The notes beneath the pieces are model-generated. The model searched no databases, was not told the DNA's origin, and saw nothing but the letters and a program-made list of their open reading frames with translations. From Anoxynatronum sibiricum (GTDB taxonomy: Bacteria > Bacillota > Clostridia > Peptostreptococcales > Tindalliaceae), in NCBI RefSeq assembly GCF_039414295.1, contig NZ_JBCITM010000021.1, positions 1-64,000 of the forward strand: DNA of 64,000 nt, written 5' to 3'. Positions 50,961 through 59,680 of this stretch are shown here, one piece after another; position 1 is the first letter of the stretch, and each line of letters opens with the position of its first letter. A program made the translations under genes and the position numbers.

Positions 50961-53363
50961 TTAGTCTATTGATACGGTATACACATGATCGTTGTTCAGC
51001 GGGCAGGGTTTTCCGTTGATGGTCAGACTTCTTGTCTCACCCTTGGGCAGGTACAGCCTGACTTCCTGATAAGGCAGCTGATAGGTGCCTTCTTTCCGCA
51101 GTTCCACATGAATCGCTTCGCTGGAGGAAATCATGCGCACCTTTACCAGGGCATGGATATGATCGAGATAGTCATTGCTGATGCCGTCGTCTTCATACAG
51201 CTCATAGACACGCTCCCCATTTTCCCGGTGGGGGAACAAATGGAATCCCCGCTCATCCTTCTCTTTTGTTGCAAAATGAACCGTTGCCTCGTTGGTGGGA
51301 ATAACCGCACCCGCTTTTACCAGCAGGGGGGTGTAATCCAGGGGGGCGGGAATCGTCACTTTTTGGCCGCCTTCATACCAGAATCCGGTGTGATAGTCGT
51401 ACCAGCCTTCCTGGTTTCTGGGTAAGTATACCTGTCTCTCAAAGACGCCTTTTTCAACCACTGAAGCCACCAGCAGATCTTGACCCAGCATAAAGTCGTC
51501 ATTTTCTTCAAAGGTGTTGGCATCTTCTTCAAAATCATAGAAGGTGGGTCTGACCATGGGCTCGTAGTGTTTCCATGAGCGATACAGCAGGTTGTAAAGA
51601 TAGGGGGTGATTTTCGTTCTGAACTTAATCAAATTTCGAATGTAGTGGGTCACTGAGGGGTACATCCAGGGTTCGTTCACCGTGGCGTCATCATTCCAGG
51701 AATGAATGGTGAACCTGGGATGAAAGATGCCATTTTGCACCCATCTGACGAAAAGCTCCGGCTCTGGTGCCGGCCCTGCAAAGCCGCCCACATCGTGGCC
51801 AATGTTGTAAATGCCTGACAGGCTCAGTCCGATGCCCATTTTAATGTTGTACTTCAGCGTTTTCCAGCTGGTTCGGTTATCCCCCGACCAGGTTTGAACG
51901 TATCGCTGCATTCCCGGGCAGCCGGACCGGGAAATCAAATAAGGTCTCAGCGCAGGCGCATACTCCTTTTGGGCTTCATAGGAGGCTTTCATCATGAGCA
52001 GAGGCTGCAGGGGTCTGATTTGAGAGATGTTGATTTCTTTTCCAAATCCATGGGCTTTGGCATCTGCTTCCCAGACTTCGTATTCGTTGTTGTCGTTCCA
52101 GGTGGAATCGATGCCGTATTCCAGCAGCTTTTCTGTGACCTGCTGTTTCCACCAGTCATAGGATTGTGGGTTTGTAAAATCAACATACGCTCCCAGCTCA
52201 TCCCAGAACTGCACAATTTCGGGTTCTTTTCCTTCCTGATCCCGCACAAACATGTGATTGTTTTTCAGTGTTTCAAACATGGGGTGATCCACCAAGAGGG
52301 CCGGTTTTATATTGGCACACAGCCGTATGCCTTTTTCATGGAAATTATCTGCCATTTTTTGGGGTGTGGGCACTTTGTCATAGTTCCAGTTGAAAACATA
52401 CCGTTTGGCACCAATGGAGGTGTACCCTGAAGACAGCTGAAAGGAATCACAGGGAATATCATGCTTTTCGCAGTCTTCAATGAACTGCTGCAGCTGCTCC
52501 TGGGCATTGGGGGCATCGGTATACGACATGGTGGAACCAGAATAGCCAATGCTCCACTTGGGAAAAAAGCTGGTTTTCCCTGTCAGCCATGAAAATGTTT
52601 CGGTCACTGCTTTTAACTGGGGTCCCAGAATCACGTAGTAGTCCAAGTCGCCGTCTTCTGCCTGATAATAGCGGTAATAACCGTGATAGTTGTCCAGCTC
52701 ATTGCCCATGTCAAAAATGGCGGTGGATAAGTTATCATAGAACAGGCCGAAAGAAATCCCGGTTTCCGTGTTTCGGGTGATGTAGAAGGGAATGTGCTTG
52801 TAGAGTGGGTCTGTCAGTTCTGCATCGTATCCCATGGGGTCAACGCTCATCATTCGATACCGCCTGCCGTGCCGGTCATTGCCGCCACACTTTTCACCCA
52901 GGCCAAAATACTGCTCATTCAGGTTGCGGGCCAGGTAATGGCAGGGGCCTTTCCCAAGGGAATGGTTCAGGTTGTATGCCTGTGTTCTTCTGTCTTTCGC
53001 AAACTCAATGTCGCCGCCTTCCAGCCTGGCATACCAGGTTGCCTTCATGCCGTTTAAGTCAAATACCACCTTCAGCTTCGCCGTGGTGATGGTGTACTGA
53101 TCATCTGTCAGCTCATGGGTGAAAGCCGGAAGTGAAAAGGGGGAAAGATCAAGTCTGTCCCGGCCTTCTTTGGCGATGTCGTCCATCCCCGGTGCCACCA
53201 GCCAGCTTTTGTCCAGTGACAGCTCTTTTTCGATGAGCATGACGCGAATGATGTTTTCTTCCAGCACAAACACCTTCACAAAGGTCTCTTCATGGTTCAG
53301 CTGAAACGTCAACACATTGTTTTCTTCCTTCACCAAGTGAAAAGGATATTTCCTGAGTATCAT
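50961..53363 (-). CDS. GH31 family glycosidase (alpha-glucosidase/alpha-xylosidase type)
   Basis: An 800-aa cytoplasmic enzyme without a signal peptide. GH31 marks are SIGYSGSTMSYTDAP, GIDSTWNDNNEYEVW (nucleophile Asp in WND), and RSGCPGMQRYVQTWSGDN (acid/base Asp region). GH31 enzymes release alpha-linked glucose or xylose. Placed in a glucuronide operon, it may trim alpha-linked residues from glucuronic-acid-containing oligosaccharides; this is inference. The ATG after GAGGAG is preferred. Confidence 0.9.
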   Translation of the reverse strand: MILRKYPFHLVKEENNVLTFQLNHEETFVKVFVLEENIIRVMLIEKELSLDKSWLVAPGMDDIAKEGRDRLDLSPFSLPAFTHELTDDQYTITTAKLKVVFDLNGMKATWYARLEGGDIEFAKDRRTQAYNLNHSLGKGPCHYLARNLNEQYFGLGEKCGGNDRHGRRYRMMSVDPMGYDAELTDPLYKHIPFYITRNTETGISFGLFYDNLSTAIFDMGNELDNYHGYYRYYQAEDGDLDYYVILGPQLKAVTETFSWLTGKTSFFPKWSIGYSGSTMSYTDAPNAQEQLQQFIEDCEKHDIPCDSFQLSSGYTSIGAKRYVFNWNYDKVPTPQKMADNFHEKGIRLCANIKPALLVDHPMFETLKNNHMFVRDQEGKEPEIVQFWDELGAYVDFTNPQSYDWWKQQVTEKLLEYGIDSTWNDNNEYEVWEADAKAHGFGKEINISQIRPLQPLLMMKASYEAQKEYAPALRPYLISRSGCPGMQRYVQTWSGDNRTSWKTLKYNIKMGIGLSLSGIYNIGHDVGGFAGPAPEPELFVRWVQNGIFHPRFTIHSWNDDATVNEPWMYPSVTHYIRNLIKFRTKITPYLYNLLYRSWKHYEPMVRPTFYDFEEDANTFEENDDFMLGQDLLVASVVEKGVFERQVYLPRNQEGWYDYHTGFWYEGGQKVTIPAPLDYTPLLVKAGAVIPTNEATVHFATKEKDERGFHLFPHRENGERVYELYEDDGISNDYLDHIHALVKVRMISSSEAIHVELRKEGTYQLPYQEVRLYLPKGETRSLTINGKPCPLNNDHVYTVSID

Positions 53364-53382
53364 TTCCGCACTCCTCACATCG

Positions 53383-54687
53383 TTAGATTAAGCCAAACAG
53401 CCTGGGCAAAAACAAACTGATTGCCGGTATATAGGTCACCAACAGCAGGACTGCCACCAGCGCTGCAAAGAAAGGCAGCAAGGGTTTAATCACCTTTTCA
53501 ATGGGAATTTCAGCCACGCTGCATCCGACAAACAAGACACTGCCCACAGGGGGTGTCATGATCCCGATACACAGATTGAATACCAGGATAATCCCAAAAT
53601 GAACCGGATGTAATCCAATTTGAGTGGCAATGGGCAAAAAGATGGGCGTAAAAATAAGAATTGCCGGGGTTAAATCCATAAATGTGCCTACAATCAGCAG
53701 GGTAATGTTCATGATGAGCAAAATAATAATCGGGTTTTCTGATATGGACATGATCGCCTGGCTGATGGCCTGGGGGATGCCTGTATAAGCCATCACCCAT
53801 GACATGGCTGAAGAGGCCGACACCAAAAACATAATCACACCTGTGGTCACACCCGTTTTCAGCAAAATGTCACGCATGTCCTGCCAATTGATGCTCTTAT
53901 AGATGAGGGATAAGCCAAGGGTATAGACGACGGCAACCCCTGCCCCTTCAGTGGCGGTAAAAACACCAAAGACAATACCGCCAATCACAATGACAATCAG
54001 CATCAGGCTGGGGATCGCTTTCAAAAATATTTTAAACCCTTCTGCAAAGGTCACTTTGGCAGAAACCGGATATTTATTCTTTTTAGCATAAATATAGGCG
54101 ACCACCATGGTTGCCAGTCCCATTAAGAATCCTGGTATGTACCCCGCAATAAACAGGGCAGAAATGGAAACGCCGCCAGCCACCAAAGAATATAGGATCA
54201 GACTGCCGCTGGGTGGAATCAGCATGCCCGTTGGCGATGATGCAATGTTTACCGCCGCTGAAAAGGGCACGTCATAGCCTTCACTTTTTTGAATGGGAAT
54301 CATGGTGCCGCCAATAGCCGCTGCAGACGCCACTGCAGACCCGGACAGCGACCCAAAGAGCATGTTTCCAAGAACATTCGCTTGGGCCAGGGAGCCTGGC
54401 AACCGGCCACCGATCACCTGTGCAAAATTAACCAGTCGCCTGGCAATGCCGCCGTTGTTCATAATATTGCCAGAAAGGATAAACAGGGGCACCGCCAGTA
54501 ATGAAAAGCTGTCAATTCCTGTCACCATTTTTTGCGCCGCCGTAAACAGGACAATATCCAGCGGAATGGCCGTGAGTGCTGTAATGAGGGTCGAAATAAC
54601 AATACTGATGGAGATGGGAATACCAATGCCAAGTTGAATGATAAATGTGATAAAGAGTACCAATGCTGCCTGTAAGGCTACCTCCAT
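53383..54687 (-). CDS. dctM: TRAP transporter large membrane subunit
   Basis: A 434-aa DctM-type protein with about 12 membrane helices. It carries the sodium-coupled transport path. Family motifs include FGSLSGSAVASAAAIGGTMIPIQ and the repeated NIASSPTGMLIPPSGSLILYS. The ATG of MEVALQAALV follows AAAGGAG. It works with DctQ and the binding lipoprotein to import an organic acid, here probably a hexuronate or glucuronide. Confidence 0.93.
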   Translation of the reverse strand: MEVALQAALVLFITFIIQLGIGIPISISIVISTLITALTAIPLDIVLFTAAQKMVTGIDSFSLLAVPLFILSGNIMNNGGIARRLVNFAQVIGGRLPGSLAQANVLGNMLFGSLSGSAVASAAAIGGTMIPIQKSEGYDVPFSAAVNIASSPTGMLIPPSGSLILYSLVAGGVSISALFIAGYIPGFLMGLATMVVAYIYAKKNKYPVSAKVTFAEGFKIFLKAIPSLMLIVIVIGGIVFGVFTATEGAGVAVVYTLGLSLIYKSINWQDMRDILLKTGVTTGVIMFLVSASSAMSWVMAYTGIPQAISQAIMSISENPIIILLIMNITLLIVGTFMDLTPAILIFTPIFLPIATQIGLHPVHFGIILVFNLCIGIMTPPVGSVLFVGCSVAEIPIEKVIKPLLPFFAALVAVLLLVTYIPAISLFLPRLFGLI

Positions 54688-54756
54688 TTTGCTCCACTCC
54701 TTTAAATTCGATGAAAATGACGCCTCTTCAAAAAAGCCCACCAAGCCTGCTGGTCA

Positions 54757-55227
54757 CTAACCGGCCATTTCAACATCCTCTTTGATGTTCATTAACTGAT
54801 AAATGGATATGATGATCCCAGAAAAAGGAGCAATCATATAGATGAGGCCCCTGGAGATGCCTAAAATGGGCGTCTTAATGGTCATCACTCCTGATGCCAG
54901 CTGGTATCCTCCCCGGATTAACACCAGGATTGCAAAGCACAAAATCACCACATCGATAAACACATAAATGAACTTTCTTTTAAGGCCGGCAGTTTTTTCC
55001 TTGAAGAACACCAAAGCCATGTGCTGTCTTGTTCCAAATGCATAGGCGGCCCCGAAAAAGGATGACCAGATTAGAATGATTCTAACCAGCTCTTCTGTGA
55101 AGGCGCTTGGGTTATTGAGTACATACCTGGTAAACACCTGCCAGATGACAAGAATCGTCATCACGATGAGCATGAAGGCCGTCAGGTAAGACAGCACGGT
55201 ATTCATACCGCTTTTGAACTTGTGCAT
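54757..55227 (-). CDS. dctQ: TRAP transporter small membrane subunit
   Basis: A 156-aa four-helix protein (FMLIVMTILVIWQVFTRYVL, SSFFGAAYAFGTRQHMALVF). RQHMALVF corresponds to the conserved DctQ turn. The ATG of MHKFKSG follows GGGAGG; the longer frame upstream overlaps the hairpin region and is rejected. It lies between uidA and dctM. Confidence 0.92.
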   Translation of the reverse strand: MHKFKSGMNTVLSYLTAFMLIVMTILVIWQVFTRYVLNNPSAFTEELVRIILIWSSFFGAAYAFGTRQHMALVFFKEKTAGLKRKFIYVFIDVVILCFAILVLIRGGYQLASGVMTIKTPILGISRGLIYMIAPFSGIIISIYQLMNIKEDVEMAG

Positions 55228-55271
55228 TCTTTTACCTCCCATTCCAAATGATCTGAACCTCTTGTGGCTCT

Positions 55272-55304
55272 CCCCCCGGCAACAGACTGCCGCCGGGGGT
55301 TTTT
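55272..55304. other. GC-rich intercistronic hairpin between uidA and dctQ
   Basis: CCCCCGGC and GCCGCCGGGGG pair around a short loop. The T-run is on the plus side only, so it is unlikely to end the minus-strand operon. It may stabilise the upstream mRNA or attenuate partially. Confidence 0.5.
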
Positions 55305-55310
55305 CAGCCC

Positions 55311-57128
55311 CTACTTGCTGTGGGTATTGGTGATGCTTCCCCATCGTTCTCTTAAATAATGGGCGGCCATTTTAGGCTGCCGCTGTCTGGTGAACACGCC
55401 TTTTTTATTCCCGTCAATCCTGACAAGATCCTGTCCCGTCATAAAGTCTGCAAAGTTCCACACATGCTCTCCAATGACAAAGGGAAGTTGATCAAACACT
55501 TCGTGGTATGCCTTTAAAAACTGTACCTGAAATTCTTCACTGAACATAATGGCCGGCTCCTTATGGAGTCCTGCGATGGTATCCACCCCGTACTCAGACA
55601 AGAGAATCGGTTTTTTCTCAGCTTCATGGCACTCTTGCAGCCATTGCTTCAGACGCCGTTTTCCAGCGTCAATGTCGCCTCTTTCAGAGTACCAGCCAAA
55701 GTACAGGTTGAGTCCAATCACGTCAAAATACTTGGAGACCTTGCATTTTCCAGGTTCAATCAACATCAAGTTCACATTGAGAAGGGGTCTGTCATCCATT
55801 TTTCGCGCTGCTTCTGCCAGCTCTTTAAAGTATGCTTCTGCCCTTGGCTCCATCACAGAGGCCTCATTGGCCAGGGACCACATCACCACCGACGGATGGT
55901 TTTTGTCTCTGGCAATCATCTCTCTGGTGAGTCGAATATGCTCTTTTAAGGTCTCATCATTGATCTTTTCATCCGTAAAGACGCCATCCAGCTCACCAAT
56001 GGCCGGAACAGCCTGTCCCAGCATGCCAACAGCCGGCACTTCATCAATGACCACGATGCCATATCGATCCGCCAGATCCAGCACTTCTTCCGCATAAGGG
56101 TAGTGGGAGGTTCTAAAGGAGTTGGCATGAATCCACTTCAGTAAGTTGAAGTCCCTGATGTTCATGGCATCATCCAGCCCTTTGCCTTTCACATCCATGT
56201 CTTCATGCTTGCCAAAGCCCTTGAAGTAGAAGGGTTCTCCATTGATCAGGAACTGACCGTTTTCGATCTGCACCTTTCGGATGCCAATGTTTAAGCTGTA
56301 TTCATCCAGCGTGTGTTCCTTTGAAACAAGCTTTGCCACAAATTTATACAGGTAGGCATTTTGAGGCTGCCATAAGGTCACCCTGTCAATTTGAAGGCTG
56401 CCCTTTTCGCCTGCTGCCGCCCCTACCAGCTGGTTTTCTTCATCATATACTTCTATTTTGACCGTTACCGCTTCTCTGCTTTCTTCATCCGGCTGGTTCA
56501 TGACCACCTGGTAGCTGATGATCCCCTGATCGCCTTCATAGTCTGTCTGAACAGTGATATCTTCCATATAAGTCCGCGGTGTTGTGTAGAGATAAACGGG
56601 TCTGTGAATGCCGCTGTAATTAAAAAAGTCATGCTGCTGCTTCAGCTTCTTCTTCCTGTTGCCGTCGGCATCTTCCACGTAATAAGCTTCTCCAGGAGGT
56701 AAGGTTTGCCAGGTGAGTTCATTGTTAACACCAATCACAATGTGGTTTTCTTCGCCAAATTGAATGGCTTCATTAATAGTGCTTTCAAAGGGCAAAAATC
56801 CACCGGTGTATTCCTTCACCAAAACACCATTCACCCATATCTTGGAATGATGGCTGGCACTTCCCACCCTGATCATCACGTTTTCAGTTTCCCACTGTTT
56901 TGGAATAACCACTTTTCTCTCGTACCAGACATCGCCCACAAAATCTCTCAACGCTGCATCAACTGCAATATCATTGTAGCTGGCTGGTACCGGCATCAGG
57001 TCATATTCCTTTAATCCCTTCAAGTACCACTGATTTACATAGCCTTCTTCCTTGTAATCCGCTTTAAAATTCCAAATGCCCGATAAGCTGATGAGGTTTC
57101 TTGAACTTGTTAATTGAGGATACAGCAT
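55311..57128 (-). CDS. uidA: Beta-glucuronidase (GH2)
   Basis: A 605-aa cytoplasmic enzyme releasing glucuronic acid from beta-glucuronides. The sugar-binding, immunoglobulin-like and TIM-barrel domains follow in order. The acid/base Glu is in WSLANEASV and the nucleophile Glu in LLSEYGVD. The N-x-K motif that recognises the glucuronate carboxylate is present as GNKKGVF near the C-terminus, separating it from beta-galactosidases. The ATG follows GGGAGTG. Released glucuronate feeds uxaC, encoded in the same operon. Confidence 0.94.
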   Translation of the reverse strand: MLYPQLTSSRNLISLSGIWNFKADYKEEGYVNQWYLKGLKEYDLMPVPASYNDIAVDAALRDFVGDVWYERKVVIPKQWETENVMIRVGSASHHSKIWVNGVLVKEYTGGFLPFESTINEAIQFGEENHIVIGVNNELTWQTLPPGEAYYVEDADGNRKKKLKQQHDFFNYSGIHRPVYLYTTPRTYMEDITVQTDYEGDQGIISYQVVMNQPDEESREAVTVKIEVYDEENQLVGAAAGEKGSLQIDRVTLWQPQNAYLYKFVAKLVSKEHTLDEYSLNIGIRKVQIENGQFLINGEPFYFKGFGKHEDMDVKGKGLDDAMNIRDFNLLKWIHANSFRTSHYPYAEEVLDLADRYGIVVIDEVPAVGMLGQAVPAIGELDGVFTDEKINDETLKEHIRLTREMIARDKNHPSVVMWSLANEASVMEPRAEAYFKELAEAARKMDDRPLLNVNLMLIEPGKCKVSKYFDVIGLNLYFGWYSERGDIDAGKRRLKQWLQECHEAEKKPILLSEYGVDTIAGLHKEPAIMFSEEFQVQFLKAYHEVFDQLPFVIGEHVWNFADFMTGQDLVRIDGNKKGVFTRQRQPKMAAHYLRERWGSITNTHSK

Positions 57129-57182
57129 GTCCTATCACTCCCATGGATTCCATTATGTCATCTTGCATGTGTTTTTTTCAGT

Positions 57183-57227
57183 AAAAGTCCCAGCTCAAAG
57201 CTGAAGTGCTTTGAGCCAGGACTTTTT
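57183..57227. terminator. Hairpin downstream of dctP
   Basis: AAAAGTCC...CTCAAAGC pairs with GCTTTGAG...GGACTTTT (one internal mismatch region) around a 6-nt loop, with T-runs on both sides. On the minus strand it follows dctP and precedes uidA, so it could reduce transcription after the binding-protein gene. Confidence 0.65.
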
Positions 57228-57271
57228 CAACCGTACTGACGCTTCCCGACAAAGCGACCGCAAGCAGCTGT

Positions 57272-57316
57272 TGAAGCTTGTGAAGCTTTTGGAGCTTTTG
57301 GAGCTTGTGGAGCTGG
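57272..57316. repeat. 9-bp tandem repeat after the dctP stop
   Basis: GAAGCTTGT, GAAGCTTTT, GGAGCTTTT, GGAGCTTGT and GGAGCTGGC follow in sequence. They are non-coding and lie between the dctP stop and the hairpin at 57183. Confidence 0.7.
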
Positions 57317-57331
57317 CGGGGATAGTGATGG

Positions 57332-58387
57332 TTACTCCAATGCCTTGAAGCTGTCCAGCAGAGTTCTCACTTCAGGATACTGGGCACCGTAATCGTCCAG
57401 CATCGATGCCACGGCATCACGGAATGGGCCTTTTTCAACTTCATGGAAGGTGACTCCCATTTCTTCTGTGGCTTCTTTGACAGCTTCGGCAATGGCCTCG
57501 TCCCATAGCGGCTTATGAAACTCAGTGGATTCAACTGCCGCTTCTTCAATAATGGCTCTTTGAGCATCTGTCAGGCTGTCCCATACTCTGGCGCTGACCA
57601 CAAGAATATCAGGAATCATGGTGTGTTCATCATAAGAGAAATGTTTGGAAACCTCTCCATGCTTGCCATTGGTTAATGCGGTTTCATTACTTTCTGCTCC
57701 ATCAATAATGCCGGACTGCAGTGAGGTGTACACATCTCCATAGGGCATGCCCACCGGTGTGCCGCCAAGGGCCTGCATCATGTCAGTCTGGGATTGAAAG
57801 CCCATGACACGAATTTTAACGCCTCTTAAATCATCCGGATGCAGAATTGGCTTGTCAACCGTGTAGAAAGAACGCGCACCGGAGGTGTAGTAGGTTAACC
57901 CCACAAACCCTTTGTCATGGGTGCTTTGATAGAGCTCTTGAACGGCGTCGGATTCCATGGAGGTGAAGAAATGATTTTCATCAGCGAATACATAGGGCAG
58001 GGTAAAGGCATTATACCCATCTGCGTAGGGTGTCAGGGCAGCAGCCGAAACCTTTGTCATGGCGACGCCACCTGCCTGCAGCTGCTCTAAAACCTGTTCT
58101 TCAGAGCCCAGCTGTGCGTTGGGGTAAATATCCACTTTCATGTTGCCCTGTGATTTTTCTTCAACCAGTCGGCCAAACTCAGCCAATGCCAAATGAACGG
58201 TGTGCTGTTCATTCAGGTTATGGGCCAATCGAAGGGTTACCTCTTCGCCAATTGATTCACTGGCTTGTTCATTTGCAGCAGGACTTGCAGCAGGACTTGG
58301 GGCAGGTTCACTGGTACCTGTGCCACATCCTGTCAACAGCATCATGATTAATGAAACCGTTATCCCAACACTCAACATTTTTTTCAT
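57332..58387 (-). CDS. dctP: TRAP transporter substrate-binding lipoprotein
   Basis: A 351-aa DctP-family protein anchored through lipobox LLTGC. A short proline/alanine linker follows. The conserved arginine that grips the substrate carboxylate is in DLRGVKIRVMGFQSQ. GTPVGMPYGDVYTSLQSGIIDGAES is split here by standard family positions. GGAGGAG precedes the ATG. It heads the structural operon and has its own promoter and operator-like site upstream. The substrate is inferred to be a glucuronide or hexuronate from the operon. Confidence 0.92.
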   Translation of the reverse strand: MKKMLSVGITVSLIMMLLTGCGTGTSEPAPSPAASPAANEQASESIGEEVTLRLAHNLNEQHTVHLALAEFGRLVEEKSQGNMKVDIYPNAQLGSEEQVLEQLQAGGVAMTKVSAAALTPYADGYNAFTLPYVFADENHFFTSMESDAVQELYQSTHDKGFVGLTYYTSGARSFYTVDKPILHPDDLRGVKIRVMGFQSQTDMMQALGGTPVGMPYGDVYTSLQSGIIDGAESNETALTNGKHGEVSKHFSYDEHTMIPDILVVSARVWDSLTDAQRAIIEEAAVESTEFHKPLWDEAIAEAVKEATEEMGVTFHEVEKGPFRDAVASMLDDYGAQYPEVRTLLDSFKALE

Positions 58388-58479
58388 ACTGCTCCTCCTT
58401 TGTGATTGACTCTTTTATTTGAAATCTTAACGTTTTCCTTGGAGCATGCCGCCATGGCACTCATTCATCTAAGGAAAAG

Positions 58480-58525
58480 ATTAAGAAATCATTCGCCTGA
58501 AACGTCAAAATACCATACTACCATG
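58480..58525 (-). promoter_or_regulatory. dctP promoter with operator-like site
   Basis: TTGACG (58503-58508) and CTTAAT (58480-58485), 17-bp spacer. TACCATACTACCATG (58511-58525), two bases upstream of the -35, matches the site before gntR at 59299-59313 in 13 of 15 bases. A weak cre-like sequence (GGAAAACGTTAAGA, near 58428-58442) lies downstream of the start. Confidence 0.55.
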
Positions 58526-58569
58526 TAAGTTCCATCCCATTCCAAACGTCCCTTAGGGGTTCAGGGTGG

Positions 58570-59253
58570 CTACTTGAAATATTCGGGATACTTTCTTTTT
58601 AGCTCCATTTTTTCGATATTAAGCTTTTTCAAGTGCCTGCTCATGATCTCCAATGCCATTTGGGTATCTTTGGTTCTGATGGCCTCAATGATTCCCTGAT
58701 GCTGTTCAATGGTTTGTTCCCAGTTGATATTGGCAATAAAGCTTAACACTCTTATGCGCTTATATTGGCTGTTGACCTGATCAATGACCGACCAGGTTCT
58801 CATTTTGTTGCATTCCTGAAAAATGGTTTTATGAAAAGCTTCGTCTACTTCAAGAAACTCAGCGTAGGCCTTTTTTTCAATTTTGTTTTTTTGAGAAGCC
58901 ACATTTTGCTCAAGTAAAAACAACGCATCTTCAGAGAACTCATTGGTTGCCAGCTCGATGACTGACTTCTCCAGGCTTTCTCGAATAAACCTGGCCTCTT
59001 CAACCTCATTTAAATCGATGTAGGAAATATAGGTGCCTCGTTGAGGCAATATGTGCACCAAGTCTTCTTTTGACAGTTTGATAAAGGCTTCTCTCACAGG
59101 AGTTCTGCTGACTTGAAGCAGCTCAGAAATTTCGTTCTCACTGATTCGCTCACCTGGCTTCACATTCAATGCCACAATGTTTTTCTTGAGCACCTCGTAC
59201 ACATGGTCACTCACCGAGTTGCCATTTCTTGGCTGTTCAATTTTCCACGCCAC
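58570..59253 (-). CDS. GntR-family (FadR/FCD) regulator of the glucuronide locus
   Basis: A 227-aa regulator. The N-terminal winged helix has ENEISELLQVSRTPVREAFIKLS. The C-terminal FCD helical domain has EVDEAFHKTIFQ and other His/Asp positions that bind metal and ligand. The GTG start follows GGAGTGATG. Related proteins (UxuR, ExuR types) sense hexuronates or fructuronate. Shared sites before its own gene and before dctP support autoregulation and control of the operon. Confidence 0.9.
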   Translation of the reverse strand: MAWKIEQPRNGNSVSDHVYEVLKKNIVALNVKPGERISENEISELLQVSRTPVREAFIKLSKEDLVHILPQRGTYISYIDLNEVEEARFIRESLEKSVIELATNEFSEDALFLLEQNVASQKNKIEKKAYAEFLEVDEAFHKTIFQECNKMRTWSVIDQVNSQYKRIRVLSFIANINWEQTIEQHQGIIEAIRTKDTQMALEIMSRHLKKLNIEKMELKRKYPEYFK

Positions 59254-59680
59254 TTTTCATCACTCCGTTTTCCTGCAGCCAGATAAAAGATTAACTGCCA
59301 CCATGCTACCATGGCAGTTTAGCCTTTGTCAATATGATTTATGCGCCTGAATTTTTCCATGAAAAGCAACCGCCTTTCTCAACAGGCTTTCTCCATCTGC
59401 TGCGACGATTTCGTAAAACCGCTCTCTTTTGACTGCGTCATCCCTTTAAAAGCACCTTATTGGCTGATTTTTCGTTTTTTTCAGACATCCTTTCGGCATT
59501 GTTTTAGGGGTGCCACGATGGTAAAAAAAGACACCCATGCAACTTTTACGCCCCACCAGTGGCGATTTTTTTGATGTTTTATTTACATAAGAAGCTTTAT
59601 ACGACCAATGTATTTTTTCAGAATTTTTCATATGCTGAACACATCATTAAGCTTTCATGGAAAATTAAAGGAGGATGAAG
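59254..59680. other. Divergent intergenic region between gntR and gldA
   Basis: It holds the gntR promoter and operator (59299-59332). The remaining 350 bases are AT-rich without an accepted ORF. I find no convincing gldA promoter; CCACCAGTGG (near 59553-59562) is a small palindrome. Confidence 0.3.
59299..59332 (-). promoter_or_regulatory. gntR promoter with operator-like site over the -10
   Basis: TTGACA (59327-59332) and TAGCAT (59303-59308), 18-bp spacer. CACCATGCTACCATG (59299-59313) covers the -10 and matches the site at dctP. Confidence 0.6.
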
